A stretch of DNA of 64,000 nucleotides from positions 930,001 to 994,000 of the forward strand of contig NZ_PZPO01000001.1 of assembly GCF_013306565.1 (NCBI RefSeq), given 5' to 3'. This document shows positions 8,107 to 15,848 of this stretch, in pieces. The notes beneath the pieces were generated by a model. The model saw nothing but the letters and a program-made list of their open reading frames with translations. It was not told the origin of the DNA and did no database searches. Position 1 is the stretch's first letter. Each line of letters starts with the position of its first letter. Both the position numbers and the translations under genes were made by a program. The DNA is from Hyphomicrobium sulfonivorans. Its GTDB lineage: Bacteria > Pseudomonadota > Alphaproteobacteria > Rhizobiales > Hyphomicrobiaceae.

Positions 8107-10548
8107 ATGATTGCCGACGATTTGAGCCGTATCGCCATGTCTTCCGGGCTCGCGGCCTCTCTGTCGCGGGCAACCGACCATGCGCGCGCGCGTGGCCATA
8201 TCGAAGTTTCGCTTGAGCATATCCTGCTGTCGCTGTGCGATGATCCCGATGCGGTGCTTGTGCTGGCCGCCAGTAACGTCAACGTGGCGGAGCTGATCGG
8301 CGAGGTGGATGGGCAACTCGCTGGGATTCCGCCCCATCCTGACGCGCAGCATGCGGAGCTGGGCGTATCGGATGACCTGCGCCGTATCCTTGAGGCGGCC
8401 GCAGCGGCTGCCCGGGGCGGACGGCGCCGGGAGATCAACGGTGCAATCGTGCTGGCGGCTATCGTGGGCGATGGCAAGAGCCTGGCGGCGCAGGTGCTGG
8501 GCGCCCAGGGCATGACCTTCGAGGGCGCGATCAGAGCGCTGCAGGCGCGGGTTTCAACGCCGCCGCCTGCGCAGGGCGCTTCACCAGCGCCGGACGCTGA
8601 ATCAATTCTCGCCAGCGCACGCGAACGGGTGCAGTCGCGCACGGTTGTGCCGCCGGTGGTTGCGCGGCCGGTTGAGCCTGCCGCCCACTTCGCGCCGGAA
8701 CAGACGCCTGAGGATGACGACGATCATTCGGAATTCGCCAACGGCGAGGCCCAGCAGGACCGTGATGCGTTCACCGCTGAGCGTGGCCACGATGCCTACG
8801 CGGCTGAGGACGCGGATCAGGACCAAGCGACTGGCTACGAAGATCCAGCGGAGGATCGTTACGCCGACGATCCGGCTCGCGATGGCTTCGGCGCAGAATA
8901 TCGTGACGCGCGCGACCGACACGGACATGCGGCAGCGGAACCGGGCTTCAACGCCGAGCCGGAGCATCACGATAGCTTCGATCACGGCTTCGATGAGCAA
9001 CCAGCGGCACATCAGCTTCCGGTGCCGCCGCCAGCGCCAGCGCCGCGGCAGGTAACGCAACCGGAGCCATCGGCTCCGCGCGGTGTTGCGCCGCCGCCTC
9101 CGCCTGATTTCTCAGAGTTCTCCGGTGGTCCGCCGCCTGCCCGCCGCGAGCAGGCGCAGGAGCCCGTTTGGGCTTCGTGGCCGGCTTTTGAGCCCGAGAT
9201 TGCGCCCGACGAGGTCAATTCGCGTCCGCCGCCACGTCGGCCAGAGCCGATGGATGGTGTGCCGCCTCCGGCGCCGCGGCCGCAGAACCTGCCATCACTG
9301 CCGCCGCAGACGACCACGTTCCCCGGCGGCAACGCGGCTTCCGCACGTGGCGACGACGATGCCTATGCGGATGAGCCAGAGCACTCGCTCCGGCATCAGC
9401 TGCCATCGGGCGACGACTACCCTCCGTTTGATCGCGCCGCCGATAGGCAGCGGGCCGACCGCTACGACGATTTCGGATCGCACGGCCAAGCTGAGCCAGA
9501 GCCGCATGGCGCCGACGGCGATTTTGCAGACGCCGACGATTACGACGAGCCGCCGATGCCGGCATCTGCTCCGTTTCCGCCAGCGGTGCGTCCGCCGCCG
9601 CAAACGCACACTTCGGCCAATCATACTTCTGCCCATGACGGATGGGCGCCGCCGCCTGCGCCGCCTGCGCGCGCACCCGCGCCACCTTCACCGCCGCCGA
9701 TGGGCGCTGCCGGTGTCCGGCCGCCCGCACCGCGGCCGCCTATGCCGTCCGTGCCTTCGGCTGCATTGCCGGTCGATCCATCGGCCGGGCCGCAGGCATA
9801 TCTGAGACGTTCACCGGCACCACCTGAACCCGAGCAGGTTCGTCCCGGTCCGCCGCCGCTTGCGCCTTGGCCGGAACCGGAAGCGCGCGAGCCAGCGCCA
9901 ATGCCTCCTGCTCCCGTGCCGCCTGGCCGCGGAGAGGTCGTGCCGTTCGATAAGCGCCCTCCGCGCGGTGGTGCAGTTGCTGGGCCCAGTGCGGGTGCGC
10001 CGATGGCGCGGGCTCCTCGCGCGGAAGTTGGTCAGCTCGTTGAGAATATTCCGCGCGTCATGCGGGTCAGCATTCCGGCGCTGATTGAAGTGCGCATTGC
10101 GCGCGCCGATGTGCAGCGTCTGGCGGATGGGCTGCAGGGCGGCGGCGCTGTTTATCAGCACGACGTCACAGTCACTAAAGCGATGTCGGTGCGCCTGCGT
10201 GCGCCCGACGGCGGCTTCTTCATCGAGACCGCATCACCCGAGACGCAGTGGATCGAAAAATCGATGCTGATGTCGGCGGATGATTTCGCGAGCTGGCGCT
10301 GGCATGTGACGCCGCGTGACACCGGACGCAAGCGGTTGCAGCTGATCATCTCGGCTCGCACTGTTGGCGCCGACGGGTTGGCGGCCGAGACGGCCCTGCC
10401 CGATCAGGTCATCACCGTGCGGGTGCGCACCAATTACGCGCAGACGGCGACGCGCTGGGCGGGCTGGGGTGCGGCCGCCATCGTGGGCGGCTTGCTGGCC
10501 AAGTTCGGTGAAGGCGTCGTGAGTGTGATCGGCAGCTTGATCGGGTAA
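8107..10548 (+). CDS. Clp N-terminal-domain protein with long disordered linker and C-terminal membrane tail; function unknown
   Basis: An 813-residue protein in three parts. Residues 1-150 form a double Clp_N repeat: one half has HIEVSLEHILLSLCDDPDA and the second has REINGAIVLAAIVGDGKSLAAQVL. This is the domain that ClpA, ClpB and ClpC use to contact adaptors and substrates. No AAA+ Walker motif follows. Residues about 190-640 are low complexity, first acidic and rich in Asp, Tyr and His, then proline-rich with PPP and PAP runs. Residues about 640-780 form a compact predicted beta-rich domain (ALIEVRIARADVQRLADGL, WRWHVTPRDTGRKRLQL, ALPDQVITVRVRTNYAQT), and residues about 784-811 are hydrophobic, consistent with a tail anchor. 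The ATG at 8107 follows GGGAAG. The gene opposes argB and engB, which otherwise would be adjacent. Function is unknown; an adaptor or scaffold at the membrane is inference. Confidence 0.75.
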   Translation: MIADDLSRIAMSSGLAASLSRATDHARARGHIEVSLEHILLSLCDDPDAVLVLAASNVNVAELIGEVDGQLAGIPPHPDAQHAELGVSDDLRRILEAAAAAARGGRRREINGAIVLAAIVGDGKSLAAQVLGAQGMTFEGAIRALQARVSTPPPAQGASPAPDAESILASARERVQSRTVVPPVVARPVEPAAHFAPEQTPEDDDDHSEFANGEAQQDRDAFTAERGHDAYAAEDADQDQATGYEDPAEDRYADDPARDGFGAEYRDARDRHGHAAAEPGFNAEPEHHDSFDHGFDEQPAAHQLPVPPPAPAPRQVTQPEPSAPRGVAPPPPPDFSEFSGGPPPARREQAQEPVWASWPAFEPEIAPDEVNSRPPPRRPEPMDGVPPPAPRPQNLPSLPPQTTTFPGGNAASARGDDDAYADEPEHSLRHQLPSGDDYPPFDRAADRQRADRYDDFGSHGQAEPEPHGADGDFADADDYDEPPMPASAPFPPAVRPPPQTHTSANHTSAHDGWAPPPAPPARAPAPPSPPPMGAAGVRPPAPRPPMPSVPSAALPVDPSAGPQAYLRRSPAPPEPEQVRPGPPPLAPWPEPEAREPAPMPPAPVPPGRGEVVPFDKRPPRGGAVAGPSAGAPMARAPRAEVGQLVENIPRVMRVSIPALIEVRIARADVQRLADGLQGGGAVYQHDVTVTKAMSVRLRAPDGGFFIETASPETQWIEKSMLMSADDFASWRWHVTPRDTGRKRLQLIISARTVGADGLAAETALPDQVITVRVRTNYAQTATRWAGWGAAAIVGGLLAKFGEGVVSVIGSLIG

Positions 10549-10560
10549 AGTTTTATTTTG

Positions 10561-10597
10561 CGCCAGCGGCCGGCGCCGCGCAGCGGTGGCGCTGGCG
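10561..10597. terminator. Hairpin between convergent genes
   Basis: An 8-base perfect inverted repeat (CGCCAGCG at 10561-10568, CGCTGGCG at 10590-10597) lies 13 bases after the stop of the Clp-N gene. There is no T-run on either side, so it is at best a weak or factor-assisted terminator. Confidence 0.4.
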
Positions 10598-10612
10598 ACT
10601 GCGCTGTTTGTT

Positions 10613-10653
10613 GCGCTCGGCGACACTCCTTCGGAGCGCCGGCCGCCGAGCGC
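10613..10653. terminator. Second, stronger hairpin between the Clp-N gene and engB
   Basis: A 10-base perfect inverted repeat (GCGCTCGGCG at 10613-10622, CGCCGAGCGC at 10644-10653) encloses a smaller CTCC/GGAG hairpin (10626-10636). It lies 15 bases beyond the engB stop on the minus strand and 64 beyond the plus-strand gene, so it could separate the two convergent transcripts. No T-tract is present. Confidence 0.5.
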
Positions 10654-10668
10654 GTAATGGGGAATGCG

Positions 10669-11316
10669 CTAGGCGCGGTCCTGCATGATCTCGGCGATTG
10701 TCGCGCGCAGTTCCGGGATGCCGAGGCCCTTTTCCGAAGACGTGGCAATGATGCGCGGGAATGCGGCCGGATGCTTTGCCAGCGCCTTCGAAGTTTCGGC
10801 GATCACCTTCTGCAACTCGTGCGGCTTGATCTTGTCGGCCTTGGTAAGCACCGGCTGATAGGTGACGGCTGACGTGTCGAGCATGTCAGCGATCTGCAGG
10901 TCGGTGGGCTTCAGCCCATGGCGAGAGTCGATCAGCAGGAACACACGCGCCAGTGTCGGCCGGCCGCGCAGATAGTCCATCACCAGCCGGCCCCACGTGG
11001 CGACCTTGTCGCCCGGTGCGCGCGCATAGCCATAGCCCGGCATATCGACGACATAGAGCGGATCGCCGTCGCTTTCGAAAAATACCAGTTCCTGGGTGCG
11101 GCCCGGCGTGTTGGATGTGCGGGCAAGGCCGTTCTGGCGTACCAGCGCGTTGATGAGGCTCGACTTGCCGACGTTGGAGCGGCCGGCGAAGGCGATTTCC
11201 GGTCGGTCGGCGGAGGGCAGGAACTCCAGCGCGGGAAGGCTCTTCAGAAGCTGCCAGCGCCGCTCAAAAAGCTGGTCTCCGGCGGCGATCAGTGCTGGAT
11301 CGAACTCTTCGTTCAC
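10669..11316 (-). CDS. engB: Ribosome biogenesis GTPase YihA/YsxC (EngB)
   Basis: A 215-residue GTPase needed for late assembly of the large ribosomal subunit. The G1 loop is [16 protein letters not shown] (about residues 43-58). The switch region [14 protein letters not shown]3 in [13 protein letters not shown] and G4 in VLTKADKI (about residue 136) follow, with G5-like [10 protein letters not shown] near the end. All motifs are intact and length is normal. It lies downstream of yidC, but a hairpin with a T-rich end separates them, so it probably has its own promoter in the 160-base gap. Confidence 0.96.
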   Translation of the reverse strand: MNEEFDPALIAAGDQLFERRWQLLKSLPALEFLPSADRPEIAFAGRSNVGKSSLINALVRQNGLARTSNTPGRTQELVFFESDGDPLYVVDMPGYGYARAPGDKVATWGRLVMDYLRGRPTLARVFLLIDSRHGLKPTDLQIADMLDTSAVTYQPVLTKADKIKPHELQKVIAETSKALAKHPAAFPRIIATSSEKGLGIPELRATIAEIMQDRA

Positions 11317-11405
11317 GTTCGGCTTCCTTCCCGGCGACGTTGGAGCAACTCACGTTGCGCGGCCCGCGACGCATTCTAGCGATGCGATCGCTGATGCCCA
11401 TAATC

Positions 11406-11443
11406 AAAAGGCGCCCCGCCGATTGATAAGCGGAGCGCCTTTA
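11406..11443 (-). terminator. Rho-independent terminator of yidC
   Basis: On the minus strand, an 8-base arm AAAGGCGC (plus 11435-11442) pairs with GCGCCTTT (plus 11407-11414). Three further base pairs lie inside after one mismatch, and the stem ends in a T-run. It lies about 37 bases after the yidC stop and before engB. Confidence 0.7.
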
Positions 11444-11479
11444 AGGTGGTGTGAAGCGCTTTGATTGCGCGCTTCGCTC

Positions 11480-13357
11480 TTATTTCTTGTCGGGCCGCTT
11501 CTTGATGAGGCCAGCGCCCTTTTCAGCCGTCGAGGCCAGGGATTTGAACTGGCGGGACAGGTTGCCCGCCAGGTGAACCTCAACGCCCTGCTTCTTCATG
11601 ATGTAGTACTGCTGGGCGAGCGAGAGCGTATTGCTCCATGCCCAGTAGATCACCAGGCCGGCCGGGAACGAGGCCAGCAGGAAGGTGAACAGCACCGGCA
11701 TCCAGTTGAAGATCTTCTGCTGGATCGGATCAGGCTGCTGCGGGTTGAGCTGCATTTGCAGCCACATCGTGGCGCCCATGATCAGCGGCCAGATGCCGAT
11801 GTGCATGAACTCGGGTACCGAGTAGGGCAGCAGTCCGAACAGATTGAAGATCGACGTCGGATCGGGTGCAGAGAGATCCTTGATCCAGCCGAAGAACGGC
11901 GCGTGCCGCATGTCGATGGTGATGTACAGCACCTTGTACAGTGCGAAGAACACCGGGATCTGCAACAGGATGGGCAAACAGCCGGCGACCGGGTTCACCT
12001 TTTCCTTGCGGTAAAGATCCATCAGCGCCTGCTGCTGCCGGACCTTGTCGTCCTTGAAGCGATCGCGGATCTGCTCCATCTGCGGCTGCAGCTTCTTCAT
12101 CTTGGCCATCGAAGCGAACTGCTTGTTGGCCAGCGGGAAGAAGGCGAGGCGCACCAGCACGGTCAGGATCAGAATGGTGATGCCGAAGTTATGGACGTGG
12201 GAGTTGATCCACTCCATCAACTGGAACAGCGGCTTGGTGATGAAGAAGAACCAGCCCCAGTCGATCAGCAGGTCGAACTGAAGGATGCCGGTGTTCTGGT
12301 AGTGCTGCAGAAGCTGCATCTGCTTCGCGCCGGCGAAGAGCTGCGATTCAACTTCGGCCTTCGCACCGGGCGCAACGCGGATGGCGTCGCGCATATAGTC
12401 GGTTTGATAGGATGGCTGTTCGCTGGGCAGCTTCGGCATGTTGCCGGAGAACTGCGCACGATACTGAGCCGTCTGGTCGGGAATGACGGTAGCGGCCCAG
12501 TATTTGTCAGTGAAGCCGATCCAGCCGCCGATGGCAGGATCGAAAACGCGGGTCGGCTCGTCGCGCGCGTCGGCATAGCTGGCACGCTGCTCGCCCTGCT
12601 TGCCGATGACGCCGATGAGGCCTTCGTGCAGGATCCAGTTGTTCTCGATCTTCGGCGTGCCGTAGCGATGGACGCGCGCATACGGTGCCAGCGCCACTTC
12701 TGCGCCGGACTTGTTCTCGACCTCGTCGACGATCTTGAACATGTAGCGGTCATCGACCGAGATTGTGCGTGTAAAGGTGAGGCCCTGGCCATTCTCCCAG
12801 ATGAGCGATACCGGTGACGACGGTGTCAGGGTGCTGCCGCTGGCAAGCTGCCAGAGCGTGTCGCGATCAGGAACCTTGGTGTCGGTGCCCGCGGCGGGAA
12901 CCCAGCCATATTCCGCAAAGTACGGATGCTGGCTTTCGCTGGGCGAGAACAGCACGACGTTCGGGCTCGTGGGGTCCACCGTCTCGTGATACTTGACCAG
13001 CACGACGTCGTCGAAGCGACCGCCGCGCAGGGCAACCGAGCCCTTGAGCGAAGGCGTGTCGATCTCAACGCGCGGTGACAGCGCGATGGCGTCTGCGCGT
13101 GGCAGGTTGGCGGCGACGGGTGCACCCGCACCTGGAACTGCTCCGGCGGCAGCCGGAGCGGCTGGAACGGAACCGTCCTTGCTGCTGGCAGCACCAGCTG
13201 CCTGTTCAGGCTGCTGGCTCAGTTCGCGCTGGGACTGCTGGCGATGCTGCTCTTCGCGCATTTGTGGGCCAGCATAGAAAAGCTGCCAGCCGAGCAACAC
13301 CATCATCGACAGGACGACGGCCAGGATGAGATTCTTCTGGTGATCGGGATCTTTCAC
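11480..13357 (-). CDS. yidC: Membrane protein insertase YidC/Oxa1
   Basis: A 625-residue inner-membrane insertase that folds membrane proteins alone or with SecYEG. The N-terminal helix (NLILAVVLSMMVLLGWQLFY, about residues 7-26) is followed by an Ala/Pro-rich linker and the large periplasmic beta domain of Gram-negative YidC. The conserved core of five helices follows, with NFGITILILTVLVRLAFFPL, QQALMDLYRKEKVNPVAGC and the terminal VIYWAWSNTLSLAQQYYIM. I chose the GTG at 13357 (VKDPDHQKN) because AGGA lies eight bases upstream; an ATG-started reading to 13555 would add about 66 non-conserved residues. yidD, often between rnpA and yidC, is absent: the gap is only 133 bases. Confidence 0.96.
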   Translation of the reverse strand: MKDPDHQKNLILAVVLSMMVLLGWQLFYAGPQMREEQHRQQSQRELSQQPEQAAGAASSKDGSVPAAPAAAGAVPGAGAPVAANLPRADAIALSPRVEIDTPSLKGSVALRGGRFDDVVLVKYHETVDPTSPNVVLFSPSESQHPYFAEYGWVPAAGTDTKVPDRDTLWQLASGSTLTPSSPVSLIWENGQGLTFTRTISVDDRYMFKIVDEVENKSGAEVALAPYARVHRYGTPKIENNWILHEGLIGVIGKQGEQRASYADARDEPTRVFDPAIGGWIGFTDKYWAATVIPDQTAQYRAQFSGNMPKLPSEQPSYQTDYMRDAIRVAPGAKAEVESQLFAGAKQMQLLQHYQNTGILQFDLLIDWGWFFFITKPLFQLMEWINSHVHNFGITILILTVLVRLAFFPLANKQFASMAKMKKLQPQMEQIRDRFKDDKVRQQQALMDLYRKEKVNPVAGCLPILLQIPVFFALYKVLYITIDMRHAPFFGWIKDLSAPDPTSIFNLFGLLPYSVPEFMHIGIWPLIMGATMWLQMQLNPQQPDPIQQKIFNWMPVLFTFLLASFPAGLVIYWAWSNTLSLAQQYYIMKKQGVEVHLAGNLSRQFKSLASTAEKGAGLIKKRPDKK

Positions 13358-13490
13358 TGCATCGGTCCTCAGCGCCGTCTGTTTCGGCCCATGGAGCCGG
13401 CGGTCACTCGCGTCCAGCGCGCCTGGAGGCGCACTTGCTGGGGAGAGCATGTGCAAATACCCCGAGAGCACCTCAACGCAAAGCCGGAAA

Positions 13491-13868
13491 TCATGGGTTC
13501 TTCGAACCCCGGCGTTTTTGCCCCGAGGGTTGGTGAACGCGCGCCAGCGCGACATCCAGATCGTTTTTCAGGGCGGTGAAATCTCGCTCCACGGCGGCGG
13601 AGCGGGCGATCAGCACATAATCGAAGCCGGGAAGGGTCTGCTCGGGCGCCAGGGCGGCGGTGAGCGCACGCAAACGCCGCCGCACGCGATTGCGTACAAC
13701 GGCGCCGCCAACTTTCTTGGAAACGGTGTAGCCGAAACGTGCTTCAGCATTCGCCCCTGCGACATTCTGCCGGGGGCGTGCTTCAAGAACGAAAGCGGCC
13801 GCACTGTGGCGGCGGCCGTTTCTAACCCAGAGGAATTCTCTGCGTTTTTTTAAGGTAGGTGGTGCCAC
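13491..13868 (-). CDS. rnpA: Ribonuclease P protein component
   Basis: A 125-residue basic protein that assists the RNase P RNA in removing tRNA 5' leaders. It has the N-terminal LKKRREFLWVRNGRR and the RNR signature KKVGGAVVRNRVRRRLR (about residues 59-75), followed by DYVLIARSAAVERDF. The GTG at 13868 (VAPPTLKKRREF) gives the expected length; the frame stays open upstream to 13988 across rpmH and is not credible there. The ribosome site is weak. The gene lies 58 bases after rpmH in the universal order. Confidence 0.94.
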   Translation of the reverse strand: MAPPTLKKRREFLWVRNGRRHSAAAFVLEARPRQNVAGANAEARFGYTVSKKVGGAVVRNRVRRRLRALTAALAPEQTLPGFDYVLIARSAAVERDFTALKNDLDVALARVHQPSGQKRRGSKNP

Positions 13869-13926
13869 GGCGCAGAACCCAGATAGGACTACGCACAAAG
13901 ACTGCTGGAGCGTTTGCCCCACCAGA

Positions 13927-14061
13927 TTACGCCGACAGGCGCTTGCGGCCCTTTGCGCGGCGACGTGCCAGCACGCGAACGCCACCAACGGTTTGCATCC
14001 GCTTGCGGAAGCCGTGGCGACGCTTGCGGACGAGCCGGCTTGGTTGATAAGTGCGCTTCAC
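13927..14061 (-). CDS. rpmH: 50S ribosomal protein L34
   Basis: A 44-residue protein starting with GTG at 14061: [18 protein letters not shown], then [20 protein letters not shown]. This is L34 over its whole length. GGAG lies at a proper distance upstream. It heads the rpmH-rnpA-yidC group and is served by the strong promoter at 14155-14183. Confidence 0.97.
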   Translation of the reverse strand: MKRTYQPSRLVRKRRHGFRKRMQTVGGVRVLARRRAKGRKRLSA

Positions 14062-14154
14062 GATACAGCTCCAAAGTCCGCAGTAAAAAAACAAGCACCC
14101 CTGCCAACCTTTCGGTCAAGCCCGGGAGCGCAAAGCTTCAAGGATTAGGCGCGG

Positions 14155-14183
14155 CTTATACGGTCTGGCCGCGCGCAAGTCAA
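14155..14183 (-). promoter_or_regulatory. Sigma-70-type promoter of rpmH
   Basis: Read on the minus strand, TTGACT (plus 14178-14183) and TATAAG (plus 14155-14160) are separated by exactly 17 bases, about 95 bases ahead of the rpmH start. It is the best promoter match I found in the window and fits a ribosomal protein gene. Confidence 0.75.
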
Positions 14184-14345
14184 CGTACAGCCTGATGGCA
14201 GATTAATCCACGCTTCAGTCAGCAAAGCGGATGCGCCTCAGCCTGGGAAATGGCAAACCTGATATGCCGATAACATATGGGGGAAGTTGGCGGTCTCCTG
14301 TGGGATGGCGACTGACCTTAACGTGGGCAGGAAACTTCGGGGGGC

Positions 14346-15824
14346 ATGGAAATGGCGGCATCTCAGTCCGGGGACGCGCTGGTGAATGCCCCGGAGGAGC
14401 ACGGCGAAGTAGTTAACGCCGATATCTGCGTGATCGGTGCAGGCCCTGCCGGTCTGGCGGTGGCCACCTCGGCTGCAGCGCTGGGCCGCACGGTGGTGCT
14501 GGTGGAAGGCCAGCGATTTGGTGGCCAGGCCCTGAACACAGGGTGCATTCCATTGCGCGCCCTGGCTGCGGCGGCCAGCCGAGCCCATGCTATCCGCACT
14601 GCCGGGATGAAGGGAATTACCGGCGCTGAGCCTGTCGTCGATATGCGGGCGGTGCACGCCTATATTTCGTCAGCGGTCGGAAAGGTGGCGCCCAATTTCG
14701 CCCCGGAGCGATTTGCCGGCCTTGGTGTGCGGGTCATTCAGGCGGCCGGGCGGTTCATAGACCGGCGCACATTGCAGGCGGGCGAACATCGCATCAAGGC
14801 TCGCCGTTTTGTCATCGCCACGGGCACCGCACCGTCGATGCCGGAAATTTCCGGTCTGCAGAACACACCTTACTTCACCACGGATTCAATCCTCGACAAC
14901 ATCATGCCGGTGCACAGCCTGATTGTCATCGGCGGCAGCGCTGCGGGGCTTGAGGTTGCCCAGGCTTACAGTCGGCTGGGCGCGAATGTCATCGTATTAA
15001 ATCGCAAGCCGATACTTCCGGATGAAGACGCCGAGCTTACGCAGGCGGTATTTGAGCGGCTGGGCGAAGAAGGCATCGGCGTGCACCAGAGCGCGAATGT
15101 GGACGCGGTGGAAGGCGATCTCGGCCGCGTTCGCGTCAAGGTCAGCGTGAACGGCGAGCAGCATGTTGTTGAAGGCAGCCACCTGCTGATCGCTGCTGAA
15201 CGCAAGCCAGCGATCGATAATCTCGGGCTCGATGTTGCGCGCATCCGTCATGACGCGAACGGCCTGCAGCTCAACAGTGGCCTGAGAACCAGCAACCGGC
15301 GCGTTTTTGCGGTTGGAGCGGTCACCGGGTCGCCGTTGCATGCTCACACGGCGGAGCATCATGCCGCTGTCGTGATTTCGCGTGCGCTAATGGCCGTGCC
15401 CGCAAGTGTCGATACCAGCCTGCTTGCGCGGGCTGTCTTCACCGAACCGGAATTCGCCTACGTCGGCCTGACGGAAGACGAAGCTAAAAAGCGCAACAGG
15501 AAAATCCATGTTCTGCGCTGGCCCTATCGCGAGAATGAACGCGCGCAGGCCGAGGGAATTGCGGCGGGGCACGTGAAGGTCGTCACCACGACGACGGGCC
15601 GCATTCTGGGCGCTGGAATTGCTGGCGCCAGCGCGGGCGAACTCATCCAGCCATGGGCATTGGCAATCGCGCGTGGGCTCGACATGAAGGCTATGGTCAG
15701 GTGGAACTTGCCATCGCCAACGCTGGGCGAGATCAACAAGCGTGTGGCCAGCAGTTACTATGCCGCTAATCTGGCGAGCCCGGCCTTACGCAAGTTTATA
15801 GGTCTGCTTGCTAAGATCCGATGA
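14346..15824 (+). CDS. FAD-dependent pyridine nucleotide-disulfide oxidoreductase family protein lacking one redox cysteine
   Basis: A 492-residue flavoprotein of the lipoamide dehydrogenase/mercuric reductase family. The FAD site is DICVIGAGPAGLAVAT (about residues 26-41), the NAD(P) site is LIVIGGSAAGLEVAQAY (about 197-213), and the second FAD motif is RRVFAVGAVTG (about 318). The redox segment reads GGQALNTGCIP. Family enzymes have GGTCLNxGCIP, so Cys is Ala at residue 62 while Cys67 remains. Near residue 456 the HAHPTLSE motif reads LPSPTLGE, losing the catalytic His but keeping Glu. It is therefore unlikely to be a true dihydrolipoamide dehydrogenase. The sensor kinase follows after 24 bases on the same strand. 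The substrate is unknown. Confidence 0.85.
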   Translation: MEMAASQSGDALVNAPEEHGEVVNADICVIGAGPAGLAVATSAAALGRTVVLVEGQRFGGQALNTGCIPLRALAAAASRAHAIRTAGMKGITGAEPVVDMRAVHAYISSAVGKVAPNFAPERFAGLGVRVIQAAGRFIDRRTLQAGEHRIKARRFVIATGTAPSMPEISGLQNTPYFTTDSILDNIMPVHSLIVIGGSAAGLEVAQAYSRLGANVIVLNRKPILPDEDAELTQAVFERLGEEGIGVHQSANVDAVEGDLGRVRVKVSVNGEQHVVEGSHLLIAAERKPAIDNLGLDVARIRHDANGLQLNSGLRTSNRRVFAVGAVTGSPLHAHTAEHHAAVVISRALMAVPASVDTSLLARAVFTEPEFAYVGLTEDEAKKRNRKIHVLRWPYRENERAQAEGIAAGHVKVVTTTTGRILGAGIAGASAGELIQPWALAIARGLDMKAMVRWNLPSPTLGEINKRVASSYYAANLASPALRKFIGLLAKIR

Positions 15825-15848
15825 GTTACGGGCAGTGAAAGGAAGCGC

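Noticed and set aside
11465-12817. 450-codon plus-strand open frame antisense to yidC
   Set aside because: Rich in His, Gln, Asp and Leu in a pattern mirroring the yidC codons. No domain, no ribosome site, and yidC is certain on the other strand.
13869-14345. Replication origin near rpmH
   Set aside because: rpmH is next to dnaA and oriC in many bacteria, but there is no dnaA gene and no cluster of DnaA boxes here.
14346-15824. Assignment as dihydrolipoamide dehydrogenase (lpd)
   Set aside because: The first redox cysteine and the catalytic histidine are missing, and no 2-oxoacid dehydrogenase genes are nearby.
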